Part shown: in pieces, positions 1 through 10,429 of the stretch
Numbering within the stretch: position 1 is the stretch's first letter
Layout: each line of letters starts with the position of its first letter
Source of the DNA: Tolypocladium sp. Sup5 PDA-1
Taxonomy: Eukaryota; Ascomycota; Sordariomycetes; Hypocreales; Ophiocordycipitaceae
NCBI GenBank assembly: GCA_000750105.3
Contig: JPHH03000033.1
Span: forward strand, 186,001 to 250,000
Direction: 5' to 3'
Length of the DNA: 64,000 bases
Notes under the pieces: model-generated
The model's database searches: none
What the model was told of the DNA's origin: nothing
The model's input: the letters and a program-made list of their open reading frames with translations, nothing else
Program-made: the position numbers and the translations under genes

Positions 1-74
1 GTATTGATACTATAGTCCCGCCGTTGGTCATTTCAACAATCTTCACCGACCCATAGGCCCATGCTTGGCGCCTA

Positions 75-1675
75 CTAGCAAGAGTCCTTGGAAACCAAGA
101 TAGCGGCAGTGTCGTGCGATTTCACGTCAGCTGTAAACCCGCTCTGGCAGCCCAGGTCCTCGCCAGTCCAAACGTTAGTGATTTGGTGGCTGGAACTGCC
201 GTCGAGGCCAGGAATCTCGGACCATGAGGCGGTTTTGGAAATCGTGTCGCTAAGGGTGTTGAGCATGAGGACCAGGACACCATCTTTGGAGTCGCCCGCC
301 CAGAACTCGGCAGGGTTGGTGCTGTTGTACGTCCAGTCGGGGTTGACTCCCCACTTATAAGGCTTAGCAGGGGCCCCGATGGTATTATCCTGGTTGAATG
401 CAAGGAGACGGCTGTTTTTGAGTACTTCAATGTTAGTCTGGCTCAGCTTGTCGAGGTCGGTTCCAATTAGTAGCGGCGACTTCATCGCGGCCCATAGCGC
501 AAAGTGCGAGCGTGCCTCGGCATCCGAAAGGTTGTTGCCAACCTCGAGCATATCGGCATCATTGTGGCCCCAGAAGTCGACCGAGTCGAGATAGAAGGAG
601 TTGAGGTTGATGATGTGTGCAACGGATCCCCAGCTGGCGGAAATGTCGCCGCTCATACGCCAGTTGATAGCAGTATCATTGCCCCAAGAAAAGACGTCGG
701 CCGTTCCCCAGATGCACATGCTGTATACAATCTCGTGCTCTTGCTTGGCCAGCGCATCCTTCATCCGGTTAAAGCGTTCAAATGACTTTGAGGTACGCCA
801 GTCGTATCCCTCGGGGGCAAGGTTAGGCGTGGCGTCTGGGGTGCATGTCCCGTTGGAGTTGGTATTGACATGATCAGGGTGGCAAGACACGTACTGGTCC
901 TGCCAGTTGGAGGGGACGTTGCAGTTGTCGCTGCTCCGAGGTTAGTTGAACATGACGCATCTCAGTAAACACTTTCGTGTTATAAGTGTGTTGCTTGAGA
1001 CTTACTATTTGAGGTCTATTCAGGCGTTAGCAGCTTGTACAGGGAGGGCGGGCGGCTCAATACTTACAATCAATTCCCCACGAAGCCCAATCGGCAGCGT
1101 CATTCTCTTCGTGTTCCAGACTGGCAGCGTATCCGCCAGCACACGTGGCAGTTCCAGCAGCTAGCTCAAGGTTAAAGATAATACTTTTGCACAGAATTGC
1201 ACAGATACTCACAGCTGTAGATGCCAATCTTCATGCCCATGCCATGGATTTTCCCAGCGAGGCCGTCAATGCCGTCTGGGAAGCGGGTCGTATTCACTTG
1301 GATGTGACCGTCGTCGCCTCGGCCAGTGTGCATAGACCAACAGTCGTCAACTGCAACATGTGTGAGAGGGGCTGAGCTGAGCTGCACGTTTGCAGATTGT
1401 GTAACTCACTGTTGACGTAGTGGTAGCCGGCGTCCTTCAGACCGGTGTCCACCATCTTATTGGCGGCCGCGAGAAACTTGTCCTCGTTGATGTTGCATCC
1501 ATACATGTTCCACGAGTTCCAACCGAGAGACGGCACCTTGCCCTGCAAGTATATTAGCACTAATTACCATGTAGGAGGTCGGTTTTCCTACCGCGCCAGA
1601 TTTCGTGACATAGGCACTGGTCCTGGCCGCCAGTGGTAGCGTCCAGAGTAGTTGTTTGCTCCAAGTCATTTTCAT
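75..1675 (-). CDS. Secreted GH27 alpha-galactosidase (melibiase)
   Basis: Glycoside hydrolase family 27 enzyme that releases terminal alpha-linked galactose from oligosaccharides outside the cell. Six exons fit: 1592-1675, 1410-1542, 1213-1350, 1068-1160, 1006-1015 and 75-930, giving 437 residues with consistent phases. The start at 1675 gives a hydrophobic signal peptide (MKMTWSKQLLWTLPLAARTS). Seen family marks: GWNSWN near the mature N-terminus, YVNIDDCW, the nucleophile motif YLKYDNC, and the acid/base region WRMSGDIS. The nucleophile motif exists only if a 10-nt microexon is used. Length is typical for fungal GH27. A TATA-like box lies about 65 bp upstream. Function is family knowledge; gene structure is read from sequence. 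Confidence 0.93.
1006..1015 (-). other. 10-nt microexon of the GH27 gene
   Basis: On the minus strand the exon reads ACCTCAAATA, preceded by CTGAATAG and followed by the perfect donor GTAAGT. Joined to the flanking exons (T|AC CTC AAA TA|C) it encodes the tail of YLKY, directly before the catalytic DNC. Without it the frame and the catalytic motif are lost. Confidence 0.88.
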
Positions 1676-2687
1676 TCAAACGTGCAGTTGCGGTGTCGTT
1701 CGAGTGCCTTGAATGACTTTGACGTCCGGGTAGGACTGGTCTTATATAGTTTTCGTGAAGAAACACTTGCGCTGGCAAGGTTACAATTGAAGCGCTCACG
1801 ACACCACCATTTCCTCCCGCAGGGGCCCTTTGGCCCAATCCGAGTGGATGTTCGGCACTGAGTCGCATGACATGCATTTATTGGAGCATTTATTGGAGCG
1901 CATGTAGCGTTGACGTCGAAAGATGTTGTCGATCACTCTGCGCCTCCCAGAAATGGCTAATGACATGCCGGAGGGAGGCACCCAATTTAGAGTCTCCCGC
2001 AGGCATTTCGCATATGCTCTGCCTCTGCATTTATCGACGCGCCGTAAACCTCGCAATGTTGTATTCCTGGCTTTTATCGGCTCACGTACCGAAATCATTG
2101 GTACACTCCATATTGACCCCGCCTACAGCGGGGCATACGGGACAGATAGCGACGACGCAAAGCGAGCGACGTTGCTAACAGAACCACGTCCCCAACCTTA
2201 AGCGAGAGGTTATCGTTGCGTGCTCGTATTCCTCCTAACAGGACGAGGGCAAACAATAGCACTCTCCCGGTAATTTCTACATGGCTTTGGAAATTCTATG
2301 AAAAAAGGTATGCAATTAAATTCTAGTGTTCTTTTTGTAGCTATCACCTCGCGTAACCTACGTGGGGCAATCGACAATTTATCGACAATAACGAAGCCTC
2401 CGCTGAAAGAGCGATTGGATTAGTATGAGTTCAGGAAAAGAGGGACCAAGAAGCGTTGAAGTGATTGATCCCGTACGTTATGATCTCTGTAGAACACAGC
2501 AGGGAGTAGGTATTTTCTAGATATACTGTTGACAAGATATGCGATACTGGCATCGTTAAGAACCTTTAAAAGTGAAGTCCTTCTGGAAGGGAATCTGTGC
2601 GTCCAGGTTGGAATATTACATGTCGCTAACCCATATCGCTAGTCAGCCACGTTAGTGACTCTGGACGATATGGGGGCCGGGGACAAC
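1676..2687. other. Intergenic stretch, no gene recognised
   Basis: About 1 kb between two minus-strand genes. It holds the 5' flank of the alpha-galactosidase gene and the 3' flank of the next one. Short ORFs occur on both strands but show no domain, biased composition or splice-supported continuity. Confidence 0.6.
1739..1748 (-). promoter_or_regulatory. TATA-like box of the alpha-galactosidase gene
   Basis: The minus strand reads CTATATAAG about 65 bp upstream of the start codon at 1675, in promoter position for this gene. It is inferred from sequence and spacing only. Confidence 0.5.
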
Positions 2688-3256
2688 TCACAGCAGAGCC
2701 AAGGTGACATCGCCATGAATTTTGGCGCGCAATTCAATCTCGACGTCCAGGTTCAAGTCGAGCCGCAGCTTGAGCGGGTTCTTTTTTTCGTCCTTTGGGG
2801 GTGGGGGAGTTACTTGTTGTGGCTGCTGCTGCTGCTGCTGCTGCTGCATCTGAGCCATCTGTTTGTTGTTGTAGCTGTCATCCTGCCAGGCGTCTTTGAA
2901 GCGACTCGGATTCTTCTGCTTCTTGTTCTTGTTCGCATTTCGAGTCGGGGCCTTCTTGGGAGTTGGGGGCTGGTCCTTATCTTCTTCTATACTGCCGTGG
3001 CTCAGTTCAGGGCCGTCGTTGGCATCGTCATCCCCTTCTGCGTCCTCAAGCTCGTTGCCTGACTCATAATCTTTTTGGCATGAGCTTTCCGGTTTAACAA
3101 TTTCGCATAAGGTATCACTAACCATAGTCCTTCTGGTCAGGTTTGGCTGTTTCGGCCTTGCGTTGATTTGTTTGTTCCTGCAACACCAGACTGTTAGCCA
3201 TCAGGCCATCGGGGTCTGAGATTTGTGACAGCGCAACTTACAGTTTGAGACGGCAT
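2688..3256 (-). CDS. Small acidic Gln/Pro-rich fungal protein with conserved C-terminal motif
   Basis: Three exons (3242-3256, 3123-3177, 2688-3058) give 146 residues starting MPSQT. Both introns have good GT donors, the first with a CTAAC branch. The middle is acidic, then Lys/Asn-rich, followed by a run of nine Gln and a Pro cluster. The last 28 residues form a basic/hydrophobic block (PLKLRLDLNLDVEIEL then RAKIHGDVTL) that I recall as a recurrent C-terminus in fungal proteins of unknown function. A similar block ends the gene at 4960-5298. It is predicted disordered except for this tail, which alternates polar and hydrophobic residues like a beta-hairpin. Function unknown. Confidence 0.8.
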
Positions 3257-3918
3257 GGTGAGAGCGAGCGAGTCCGGCGGTAACAAATGTTTTCAACAAG
3301 GAAGTTGAACTCTGGCGGTAGTGCTTTGTTGTTGAACAGTCAGGTGGACGTATTTGGTGTTCAAGTGTCAATGATACTGTATGAGTCTGACAACTAAATT
3401 GAACATTGGAGACGACTTGAACAGGTCATGAGCTTGGCTTTTTGTTCTTAATGGATCTCAGGCGAGCATGCTCTGAAGTCTGATGTCACACCCGGTGACG
3501 ACACAGGCTGAGTGAATTTGCCTTGATGATATCACAGCACAACTGTTCAAGACATCTATCAAGTTGGCAATGGATACAAGCCGCAGCGAGAGAGAAAGCT
3601 ATGACGCAAGTCCCTTTGCTGCCGGCAAGGATAATACTCGACATCGACGATGTGATCATCCAGTATGCACAACCTTGATTCTTGATCAAGCCAGGTGGAA
3701 CCCAAGATGTCACCTCAGGGGCGCGGATGAACTAAATCTTGCTTGACAGAGGCTCCACCCTGATACGCAACAGGGGCGAACTCGCATGGCTATGGAAACT
3801 GGGGATGCTGGAGACAGGGATGCTGATCAGGATTGGAGGTTCAAAAGAAACGTCATTGCTATCAAACGAAGAGGCCAAGTTTGTCGTGTCAAGCAGTTTC
3901 CTCTCTGCGTCTGTCAGC
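3257..3918. other. Divergent intergenic region
   Basis: This 660-bp stretch separates divergently transcribed genes. The reading frame of the downstream gene is open back to 3739, so its start could lie further upstream. Otherwise nothing recognisable was seen. Confidence 0.5.
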
Positions 3919-4593
3919 ATGGTTATTGGACTTCTTACCATTGCGGCCATACCTACGATAACGGGGGTAGGTCAAGCGATTAGTGCGCAGAAGAAGCAAA
4001 ATGCGGCCACCAAGGAGCAGGAAAAGTTTCACCTGACGATCATGCTGCCCTCGGAGGGTAGATTCGAAGAGATGGCTGTCTGCGTGCTGAAAGATGGAAG
4101 AGTGAGTCCCAGCCCCCAACCTCCCTCGTCAAGTCCGGACTATAACATCGTCAACTAGTTAGTACTGGATCTTCCAGAACAACACGTCGACGGGCACAAG
4201 TTCTGTGGATTCTACTTCAAGTATCCAGGCGAGGATCAACACCTGGGACTCGTTAGCAGCATCCAGGACGACCCACCAATGCTAAACTGGATCTACATCA
4301 ACCGCGATACGCACGCCCTCGAATACGGCGCCCGAAAAGACACCATCGGTCACGTCATCGGGCCATGGGGCTTGAGCGATGATGAAACGTTCCTGACGCT
4401 CGAGGGAGCTCACACAGGGTTCATCGCCAAAGAGGAAGAGCACGCCGGCGCGGAACGGTGGGGGCTGTACTGGGATCCGGATCAAGAGATGTTGGCAGAA
4501 GGCGGGATGGAAACCTGCAAGCCGACCATACTCCGTCGGCGGCCCTTGCTCGGCATGGAGAGTCGGTACGTCAGAGATGATGACAATGCTTGA
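3919..4593 (+). CDS. Conserved fungal hypothetical protein with N-terminal hydrophobic segment
   Basis: Two exons (3919-4101 and 4159-4593) give 205 residues. The donor is GTGAGT and the acceptor is CAACTAG, phase 0. The protein opens with a hydrophobic helix (MVIGLLTIAAIPTITGVGQA) and then a Gln/Lys-rich segment. The C-terminal half is a compact globular-looking domain with many aromatic residues (GFYFKYPGE, MLNWIYINRD, HVIGPWGLSDDE). I recognise this as a type of uncharacterised ascomycete protein but know no function. The start is uncertain: the frame stays open to 3739. It lies between two small genes that share a C-terminal motif. Confidence 0.75.
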
Positions 4594-4959
4594 CCTGTGA
4601 AGTGGCAAGTGGAGATGTAGTCCGGGATGGTTTGGGTAAGTTGGCAGCAGACGTGGAGGTTAGGGCGGAGGCGACCAGGACCAGGGGTTGTTGCAACGTG
4701 TGTGTGGCGTTAAGATTTGTGTTAAGAGAATACATTCGTATTGGGCATGTCAAGCAGAGCGTCGTACATACGGTTTTCGAGGATACAACTTGGATTTGTC
4801 TGAGAGGACGAGATATCTCATGACTTGAGGACGCTGTGCAAGAGCGATGGAAGTGTTCAATGTTGAACGAGGTGGTCTTATATCGGCTCGCTTTTCAAGT
4901 CGATGTTGGAACATTCCAGGAGCACTGGACAATTCGATTCCAATACCATCCGTAGGAAT

Positions 4960-5298
4960 GTCTTCAATTGCGCGCGAGCAAGAAGCCGTCTCGGCCGCCA
5001 GCGGCGAGTCCGGCACCGAAGAAGTGTCCAGCGGCGAGGACAACGGACTCTGCCGGGTGGCAAGTCGACAAGGACAAAGAGACGAGCGAGTAGGGAATCA
5101 GCCATGCTAACCGGGCAACTCCCAGTCAGTGGCGTCGACGAGTATGCCGACATAGCCGTGGGCAGCGGTGCCTTGAGCAAGACAAAAAAGGGAGAAACCG
5201 ACACTCCGCGACTGCGCCTTGAGTTGAACCTACGAGTAGAAATCGAAATCACGCTGCAGGTAAAGATCCAAGGCGACTTGGTGGTTCCATCTCTCTGA
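4960..5298 (+). CDS. Small protein with the same C-terminal motif; N-terminal exon structure unresolved
   Basis: The clear part is the 3' end (about 5125-5298), whose last residues (PRLRLELNLRVEIEI, then VKIQGDLVV) match the tail of the protein at 2688-3256. The ATG at 4960 (MSSIAREQE) is in a different frame from that tail. A third frame between them encodes a Lys/Pro/Ala-rich stretch resembling the low-complexity middle of the paralogue. A CTAAC branch and CAG acceptors lie at about 5106-5127, so a short intron is likely, but no donor/acceptor pair I tried joins the frames cleanly. Either an unusual short intron or a frameshift is present. Function unknown. Confidence 0.5.
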   Translation, partial: VFNCARARSRLGRQRRVRHRRSVQRRGQRTLPGGKSTRTKRRASRESAMLTGQLPVSGVDEYADIAVGSGALSKTKKGETDTPRLRLELNLRVEIEITLQVKIQGDLVVPSL

Positions 5299-6169
5299 TT
5301 CTTGTTTAGTCCACTGTCACTCTTTCTTGGGGACCCCGGCCTCATTATGGGGGCCAGTTTATGGCTTGGCCAGTGAGCTAATCTCAATGTTCATTTGCAT
5401 ATTAAAATAGAAAAGGCTGAAACTCCCGTCTCTGCCACGCGTATGGTACGTGGAGAATGACGGTGGAGTTTTTTCTTTAGGCTGATGATGGAGTTGTGAT
5501 GGATTTACGGATTACGGAGTAGTTGGGCTTGGAGGCATTTAGATCTAGGACAAGGATGGATTAGGAAGGGAAACTAGCCAACGGCAGTGCCGAAACGGCT
5601 TGACGCCCCGCTTATATCGCCGTATCGTATGGTAATAGTATTATTACCCGACCTTTTTTTTTTTGGTAAGGCCCGAGGCGATCAATCATCTGTCGACAAG
5701 CATGCCCTGACGAGCTGAGGATCCAACGGACGAAATACTCCGGCCACTTCATTTCTCACCTTTCCCGCTCCCGAGATATTATCCACGATTCCGCCTCAAC
5801 TCTCGCGGTCAGAAAACCCCAATTTTTTGGGCCGTCGGCGGTTGTGTCTTTTCAATTAGACTTTGGTCGATGACAAGATAACACCAAATCAAAATCGGGG
5901 GGTTACATCCCGTCGTCTCCATTCAATCAGTGATCATGCCGGTACTCCACATTGTCCACAAGCAGCACGTGCATGGAGCTAAGATTTAAGACAAGAGATC
6001 CTTGGCGGAGTTTGTCTTGGAACCCGAAAGAAGCTCCCGGCGCAATGATGAGGTGAAGTGAGCTTTGCTTCGAAGCTTAATTTCGTGGCCGTTGTTTGTA
6101 CCAAATCAACCCACTCTCGTTAAACTCTTTGTCTTGATTTTTTTTGGAAATAAACTATAACGACAAAAA
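5299..6169. other. Intergenic region with T-rich tract
   Basis: This 870-bp stretch has locally AT-rich DNA and a run of about 13 T near 5646-5659. It contains the promoter of the downstream DUF3659 gene. No coding potential was recognised. Confidence 0.55.
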
Positions 6170-6868
6170 ATGTCCACCTGCTCGTCGTCTCCAGCAACGT
6201 CTGGTTCCTGCCATGACTGGCGAGACTTTGCCGGCTCCGAGGCATCTCACACATGCACCGCCTCACAGCATGAATCCGAGTCCACCGACCACAAGAAGCC
6301 ACCAGCAACAGATTCACCCTCTCAAAAACCCCAACAAAACATTACGATTCCAAAAATCACACCCATATCGTCAACAGAGTCTCCGTCGGCGCTTGCTCAA
6401 GGCCTCGAGGGTAAGTTTGTCGACGAGTTTGCCAACGTCTTGGCTTGGGACGGCACTGTACTCGGCCGCGCGGAGGGAGACCTGCCGTCCATGATGGGAA
6501 GACCGGTGTCCGAGGATGGCAAAATATTGGACAGCGATGGGCAGGTGGCTGGCTACGTGTCCGAGAACTTTACGAGGCCGGCGATGGCGGAGCTCGGCTG
6601 TGGGCTGAAGGTGGACGAGGCCGGCAACATTTTCGACAAGGACGGCGCAGTCGTGGGTAGAATGAACAAGCCGGCTGATCCTAACGCTGCGTCTGCTGGA
6701 AATCAAACCGGCCAAGCGACAGGATTGAACAATTCCCACTCGCAGCAGGATTCTCACAACATCCCACGGCCTCAGGTAACGCCCAGCCCGTCGGAGATTT
6801 ACTTGGACGTAAAGTCGACACACGATGGCATCCAGCTGATAATCAAGATACCCACTGCTTTCAATTGA
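6170..6868 (+). CDS. DUF3659 repeat protein (small)
   Basis: Intronless 232-residue ORF. Residues 1-75 are Ser/Thr/Pro-rich and probably disordered. Residues about 78-165 carry DUF3659-type repeats, recognisable by the alternating pattern G..V.E.G.I.D..G.V.G (KFVDEFANVLAWDGTVLGRA; DEAGNIFDKDGAVVGR). The protein closes with EIYLDVKSTHDGIQLIIKIP, a tail I recall from other fungal DUF3659 proteins. The repeat is shared with the larger gene just downstream on the same strand. The molecular role of DUF3659 is not known to me. No signal peptide or membrane segment is seen. Confidence 0.85.
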   Translation: MSTCSSSPATSGSCHDWRDFAGSEASHTCTASQHESESTDHKKPPATDSPSQKPQQNITIPKITPISSTESPSALAQGLEGKFVDEFANVLAWDGTVLGRAEGDLPSMMGRPVSEDGKILDSDGQVAGYVSENFTRPAMAELGCGLKVDEAGNIFDKDGAVVGRMNKPADPNAASAGNQTGQATGLNNSHSQQDSHNIPRPQVTPSPSEIYLDVKSTHDGIQLIIKIPTAFN

Positions 6869-7812
6869 GGCCAAAGATCATAGTTAGTAGAGGTTGGCTT
6901 ATTGGCTTGTTTGTACGATCCAGTTGACGTTTCCACGCCCATGAGCTTAAGACACAATTGAAGACTTGAAGCTCTGAAAACAGACAGCTCACGGACACGT
7001 TGGTCTCACCCCTGTCAGTTGTGTGAAGAAGGTCACAGCAGCCACAGCGGGATGTGGCACGTCTTTCCACTCCACCCTCTAATTACCGTCACACTGACAC
7101 CCAAAAACGTGGCTGCCGTTTCAGCCGGCGGCCTTGGAAGTAATTCATGCGTCTACAAGCACCCTATCACGGCAGTTGAGCTGAGACATGTGCATAGTCG
7201 GTTGCGTGTAGTCTGACATCACCTTAACAGGCAGACGAGTAGCGTGTGAGCCTGATCTCACAGCCCATCCTAGTATTGGCAAGAATACGAAGCAGAGATG
7301 ACAAGAAAAGCCCAAGCTGAATCTCGATCTGTGGCTCGCCGTTTGGCAGTGGCCCACATCTGCAGGAGGAGTGCGGGGACCTCCCACTCCACATAGGCTT
7401 GGATTTGGGCCCTTGGGGCCTCTTTTCATGACACAACACGAACATGGGTATCCGCCTCTCTTTCAACTGCATCAACGCCCCAGGGGGGGCATTTCCTTGC
7501 CCCTGCACCACCCCACGATGATGGAGTGGCGGTGCCATTGCGTCATGATGAAGGCAAAGGTGCTGCCAGTCTCCGGCTATGATCATCGAGGGTGACGCGC
7601 AACAGGGGACTCCTTCGCTTGAATCTGAGATCTTGACCTTGGAACCTGCTTATGGCATTTCCTCTGACGTTTGCGATGGTTCGAGTTGGATAGTCCTGTC
7701 CAAAACGATGTTGGATATAAATCGGCATAAAGAGGCCGAATATCCCAAGAGCGAAAGAGTAAAACTGTAAACCAATAAGCGATCACTTCTTCAACGAGAC
7801 ATATTCGCAATA
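6869..7812 (+). promoter_or_regulatory. Upstream region of the LEA-like gene with STRE-like motifs and a TATA box
   Basis: This 940-bp region lacks a convincing ORF. AGGGG/CCCCT elements, the core of the fungal stress response element, occur at 7482-7486, 7500-7504 and 7604-7608. A TATA-like GATATAAAT lies at 7714-7722, about 90 bp before the ATG at 7813. Stress control is inference from these motifs. Confidence 0.4.
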
Positions 7813-10429
7813 ATGCCAATCATTAATCCACTTTCCAGCCCTGGTGGCAGGGGGGAGAAAGCCACAATCCCAGCTGAAGAGAAGCAACAGTCTAGTATGT
7901 ACATACTTGGCCACTTGATCACCTACCACCCTCTATTCCTTGTCCAGAATCTGACCTATCTGGCTGTACGTAGCTGCGGCTGACGCGGAAGCCGTTCCCC
8001 GGACTGCCGCTGGTGTTGTCAACAAGTCAGGGGAGATTGTTGCCGAGCCGGACAAGGACAAGAAAACAACGGACACAGATGTGTCTCAGCCCAACACCAC
8101 CGTTGGCGTGTCCAAGTCTTCTACTGAGGACACGATTCCTCCGCCAGTCCAACTTAAGGACACCGACGAGCCCAACGCAGCGCAGACCGGAGCTGAGAAA
8201 TGTGTCAAGTCGGCCACCGACAAGAAGAAGAAAGAGAAGGAGACTGTGGTGGGAGACGATAAGCAAGCCGAGTCTGACACCGATATCTCGGCAAAGGATA
8301 AGGGGCAAGAGGACCCCCTAGTTGTGCAGAGTTCGAAGCCAATCGGCGAGGACGACCAGTACGCCAAAGATGCATGGAAGGATGCGGAAGTTACAACCAA
8401 GGATACAACGGAGGGGGCAGAGGATGACACAAAGGGTCCCGTCAAGACCCAACAGCACGCTCCCATCAGCACCGATGATGGTCCAGCTGGCGAAGAATCC
8501 GTGAAGGATACCGCAGAAGGACTTGCCGGGGAGCAGGGAGAAGACAGCACCAAAGATGTAAACCCTGAGGGTGAGGAGGCCGAAGGCGAAGGTGAAGAGA
8601 AGGCAGTTGACTTCTCTATCCTCAAGGGCACCAAGGTCAACAAGACCGGAAACCTCGTCAACAGCAACGGAGACATCATCGGCCGCCTGGCCGAAGGCGA
8701 TGCGAGGCAACTCCAGGGCAAGACCGCCGACGAAGAGGGCAACATCTGGAACGACTCCGGCAAGATTGTCGGCAAAGCAGAGCCTATCCCTGAATCCGAG
8801 CGGGAAGACACCAAGGACTTTGCCCCCTTTGAGAACTTCCCCGACGCCACTGTCGAGGCTGACGGGAAGGTCATGTCCGATGGCAAGCAAGTCGGTAGTG
8901 TCATCGAGGGTGATCCCAAGCGCCTTAAGGGCAGCCGCGTCGATGAGGATGGAGACATTCTCGACCGTCGCGGCAACGCCATCGGCAAGGCGGAAGCTTG
9001 GGACGAGCCCGATGCAGAGATCCAAGAAGAGCCCGACCGCTCCCTCCTGGCTGGTAAGAGAGTCAACAAGGCCGGTAACGTCGTCGACTCTAACGGTGCC
9101 ATCTACGGCCGCGTCGTCGAAGGCAATGTCAGCTCCCTCGTCGGACGCATGTGCGACAAAGAGGGCAACATCATGAGCGAATCGGGTGACAAGATTGGCA
9201 AGGCCGAGCTTGTGCCTGAGCACGAGCGAGACGGATCTCGTGAAGGCCCGTTTGCTGAGCTCGTCGGCTGCACCGTCACCAAGGACGGCAAGATCGTTAC
9301 ATCCTCGGGTGAAATCGTCGGAAGACTTACTTCTGGCGACGGCAAGAAGCTGTACGGCCGCTCTGTCGATGAAGATGGCGATGTTGTCGACAAGAACGGC
9401 AACGTCCTAGGCAAGGCCGAGCGGTGGGAGGAGCCCGAAGTAGAGAAGAAGAAAGATCCCCTGGCCGGCCGCAAAGTCAACCGAGAGGGCAACGTTGTCG
9501 ACGAAGACGGTAACATCATCGGCAAGCTCGTCAGCGGGGACACCAACATCTGCTGTGGCAAGGAGGTCGACGACGACAGCGACGTGATCAACGCCAAGGG
9601 CAACACGATCGGGCACGTCAGCCTTCTCGAGGACATCCCGCCCGAGCCGACAGAGTCCGTCGAGGACAAGGAGAAGCGGGAGCAGGCCGACAAGGACAAG
9701 AAGCTCGCAGGCCAGCTGGCCGCGTCGATTGAGCAGTCACTCGAGAAGATCCGCCCGATCTGCAAGATGATTACGGACAAAGTTGACACGGCGGAGAGGA
9801 CACCAAAGGAGGAGCTTGATGAAGAGGCACTCGTCAGGGAGGTTAAGCCGCTGATCGAAGAGGGTGGCAAGATCCTGACGGAGTCGAATGGTGTTATTCG
9901 CGGAATGGACCCCGATGGACGCATCCAGAGGAACGCGAAGCACAAGTCGGCGACCAAGGACGCAAGCCCTGAGGAGCATCACCTCGCCGATGTTCTCAAG
10001 GAGGTAAGCCTTCGCGATCTAATCAACCATCGTGTTGAGCTGAGTTGTTGACTGACGCACATCTAGCTCACCGGCACCGTCAGCCAAACCATTGACAACG
10101 CAAAGCGCAAGATTGAGGGCATGCCGCATGCTAAGAAGGAGCTCAACCCGCTCTGGGGCCTGCTCTCGGAGCCGTTGTTCCAGATTCTCGCAGCCGTCGG
10201 TCTGCTACTCAGCGGTGTTCTCGGCCTCGTTGGTCGGCTTGTAAGTCCCCTGCGACCTTGAGGTGTAGTTGAACGTCGCTGACAGTTTTTGCAGCTGAGC
10301 GGTCTTGGGCTGGGTGGTCTTGTCGACAATCTGCTTGGCGGATTGGGCCTGAACAAGATTCTTGATAGTCTTGGCCTGGGCAGTGTTACCGGAGCCCTGA
10401 CTGGGAAGAACAAGGATAAGAAGAAATGA
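7813..10429 (+). CDS. LEA-like DUF3659 multi-repeat protein
   Basis: Four exons (7813-7894, 7974-10003, 10067-10240, 10295-10429) give 806 residues. All introns are GT..AG with matching phases. The first 230 residues are acidic, Lys/Glu/Asp/Thr-rich and disordered. Residues about 237-590 hold five tandem DUF3659 units, each of two half-repeats (pattern K.GNVVDSNG.I.GR..EGD followed by DE.GNI...G..IGKAE). Next come a charged helical segment and a C-terminal part (LTGTVSQTIDNAKRKIEG onward) ending in a Gly/Leu-rich hydrophobic stretch with a Lys-rich tail (KNKDKKK). Such proteins are often annotated as LEA-domain proteins. Stress protection is inferred, not shown. Confidence 0.88.

Noticed and set aside
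75..930. Idea that the GH27 gene lacks its nucleophile and is a pseudogene
   Set aside because: The missing YLKY residues are supplied by the 10-nt microexon at 1006-1015.
8086..9223. Overlapping minus-strand ORFs of 338 and 301 codons
   Set aside because: Shadows of the codon-biased DUF3659 repeats on the plus strand.
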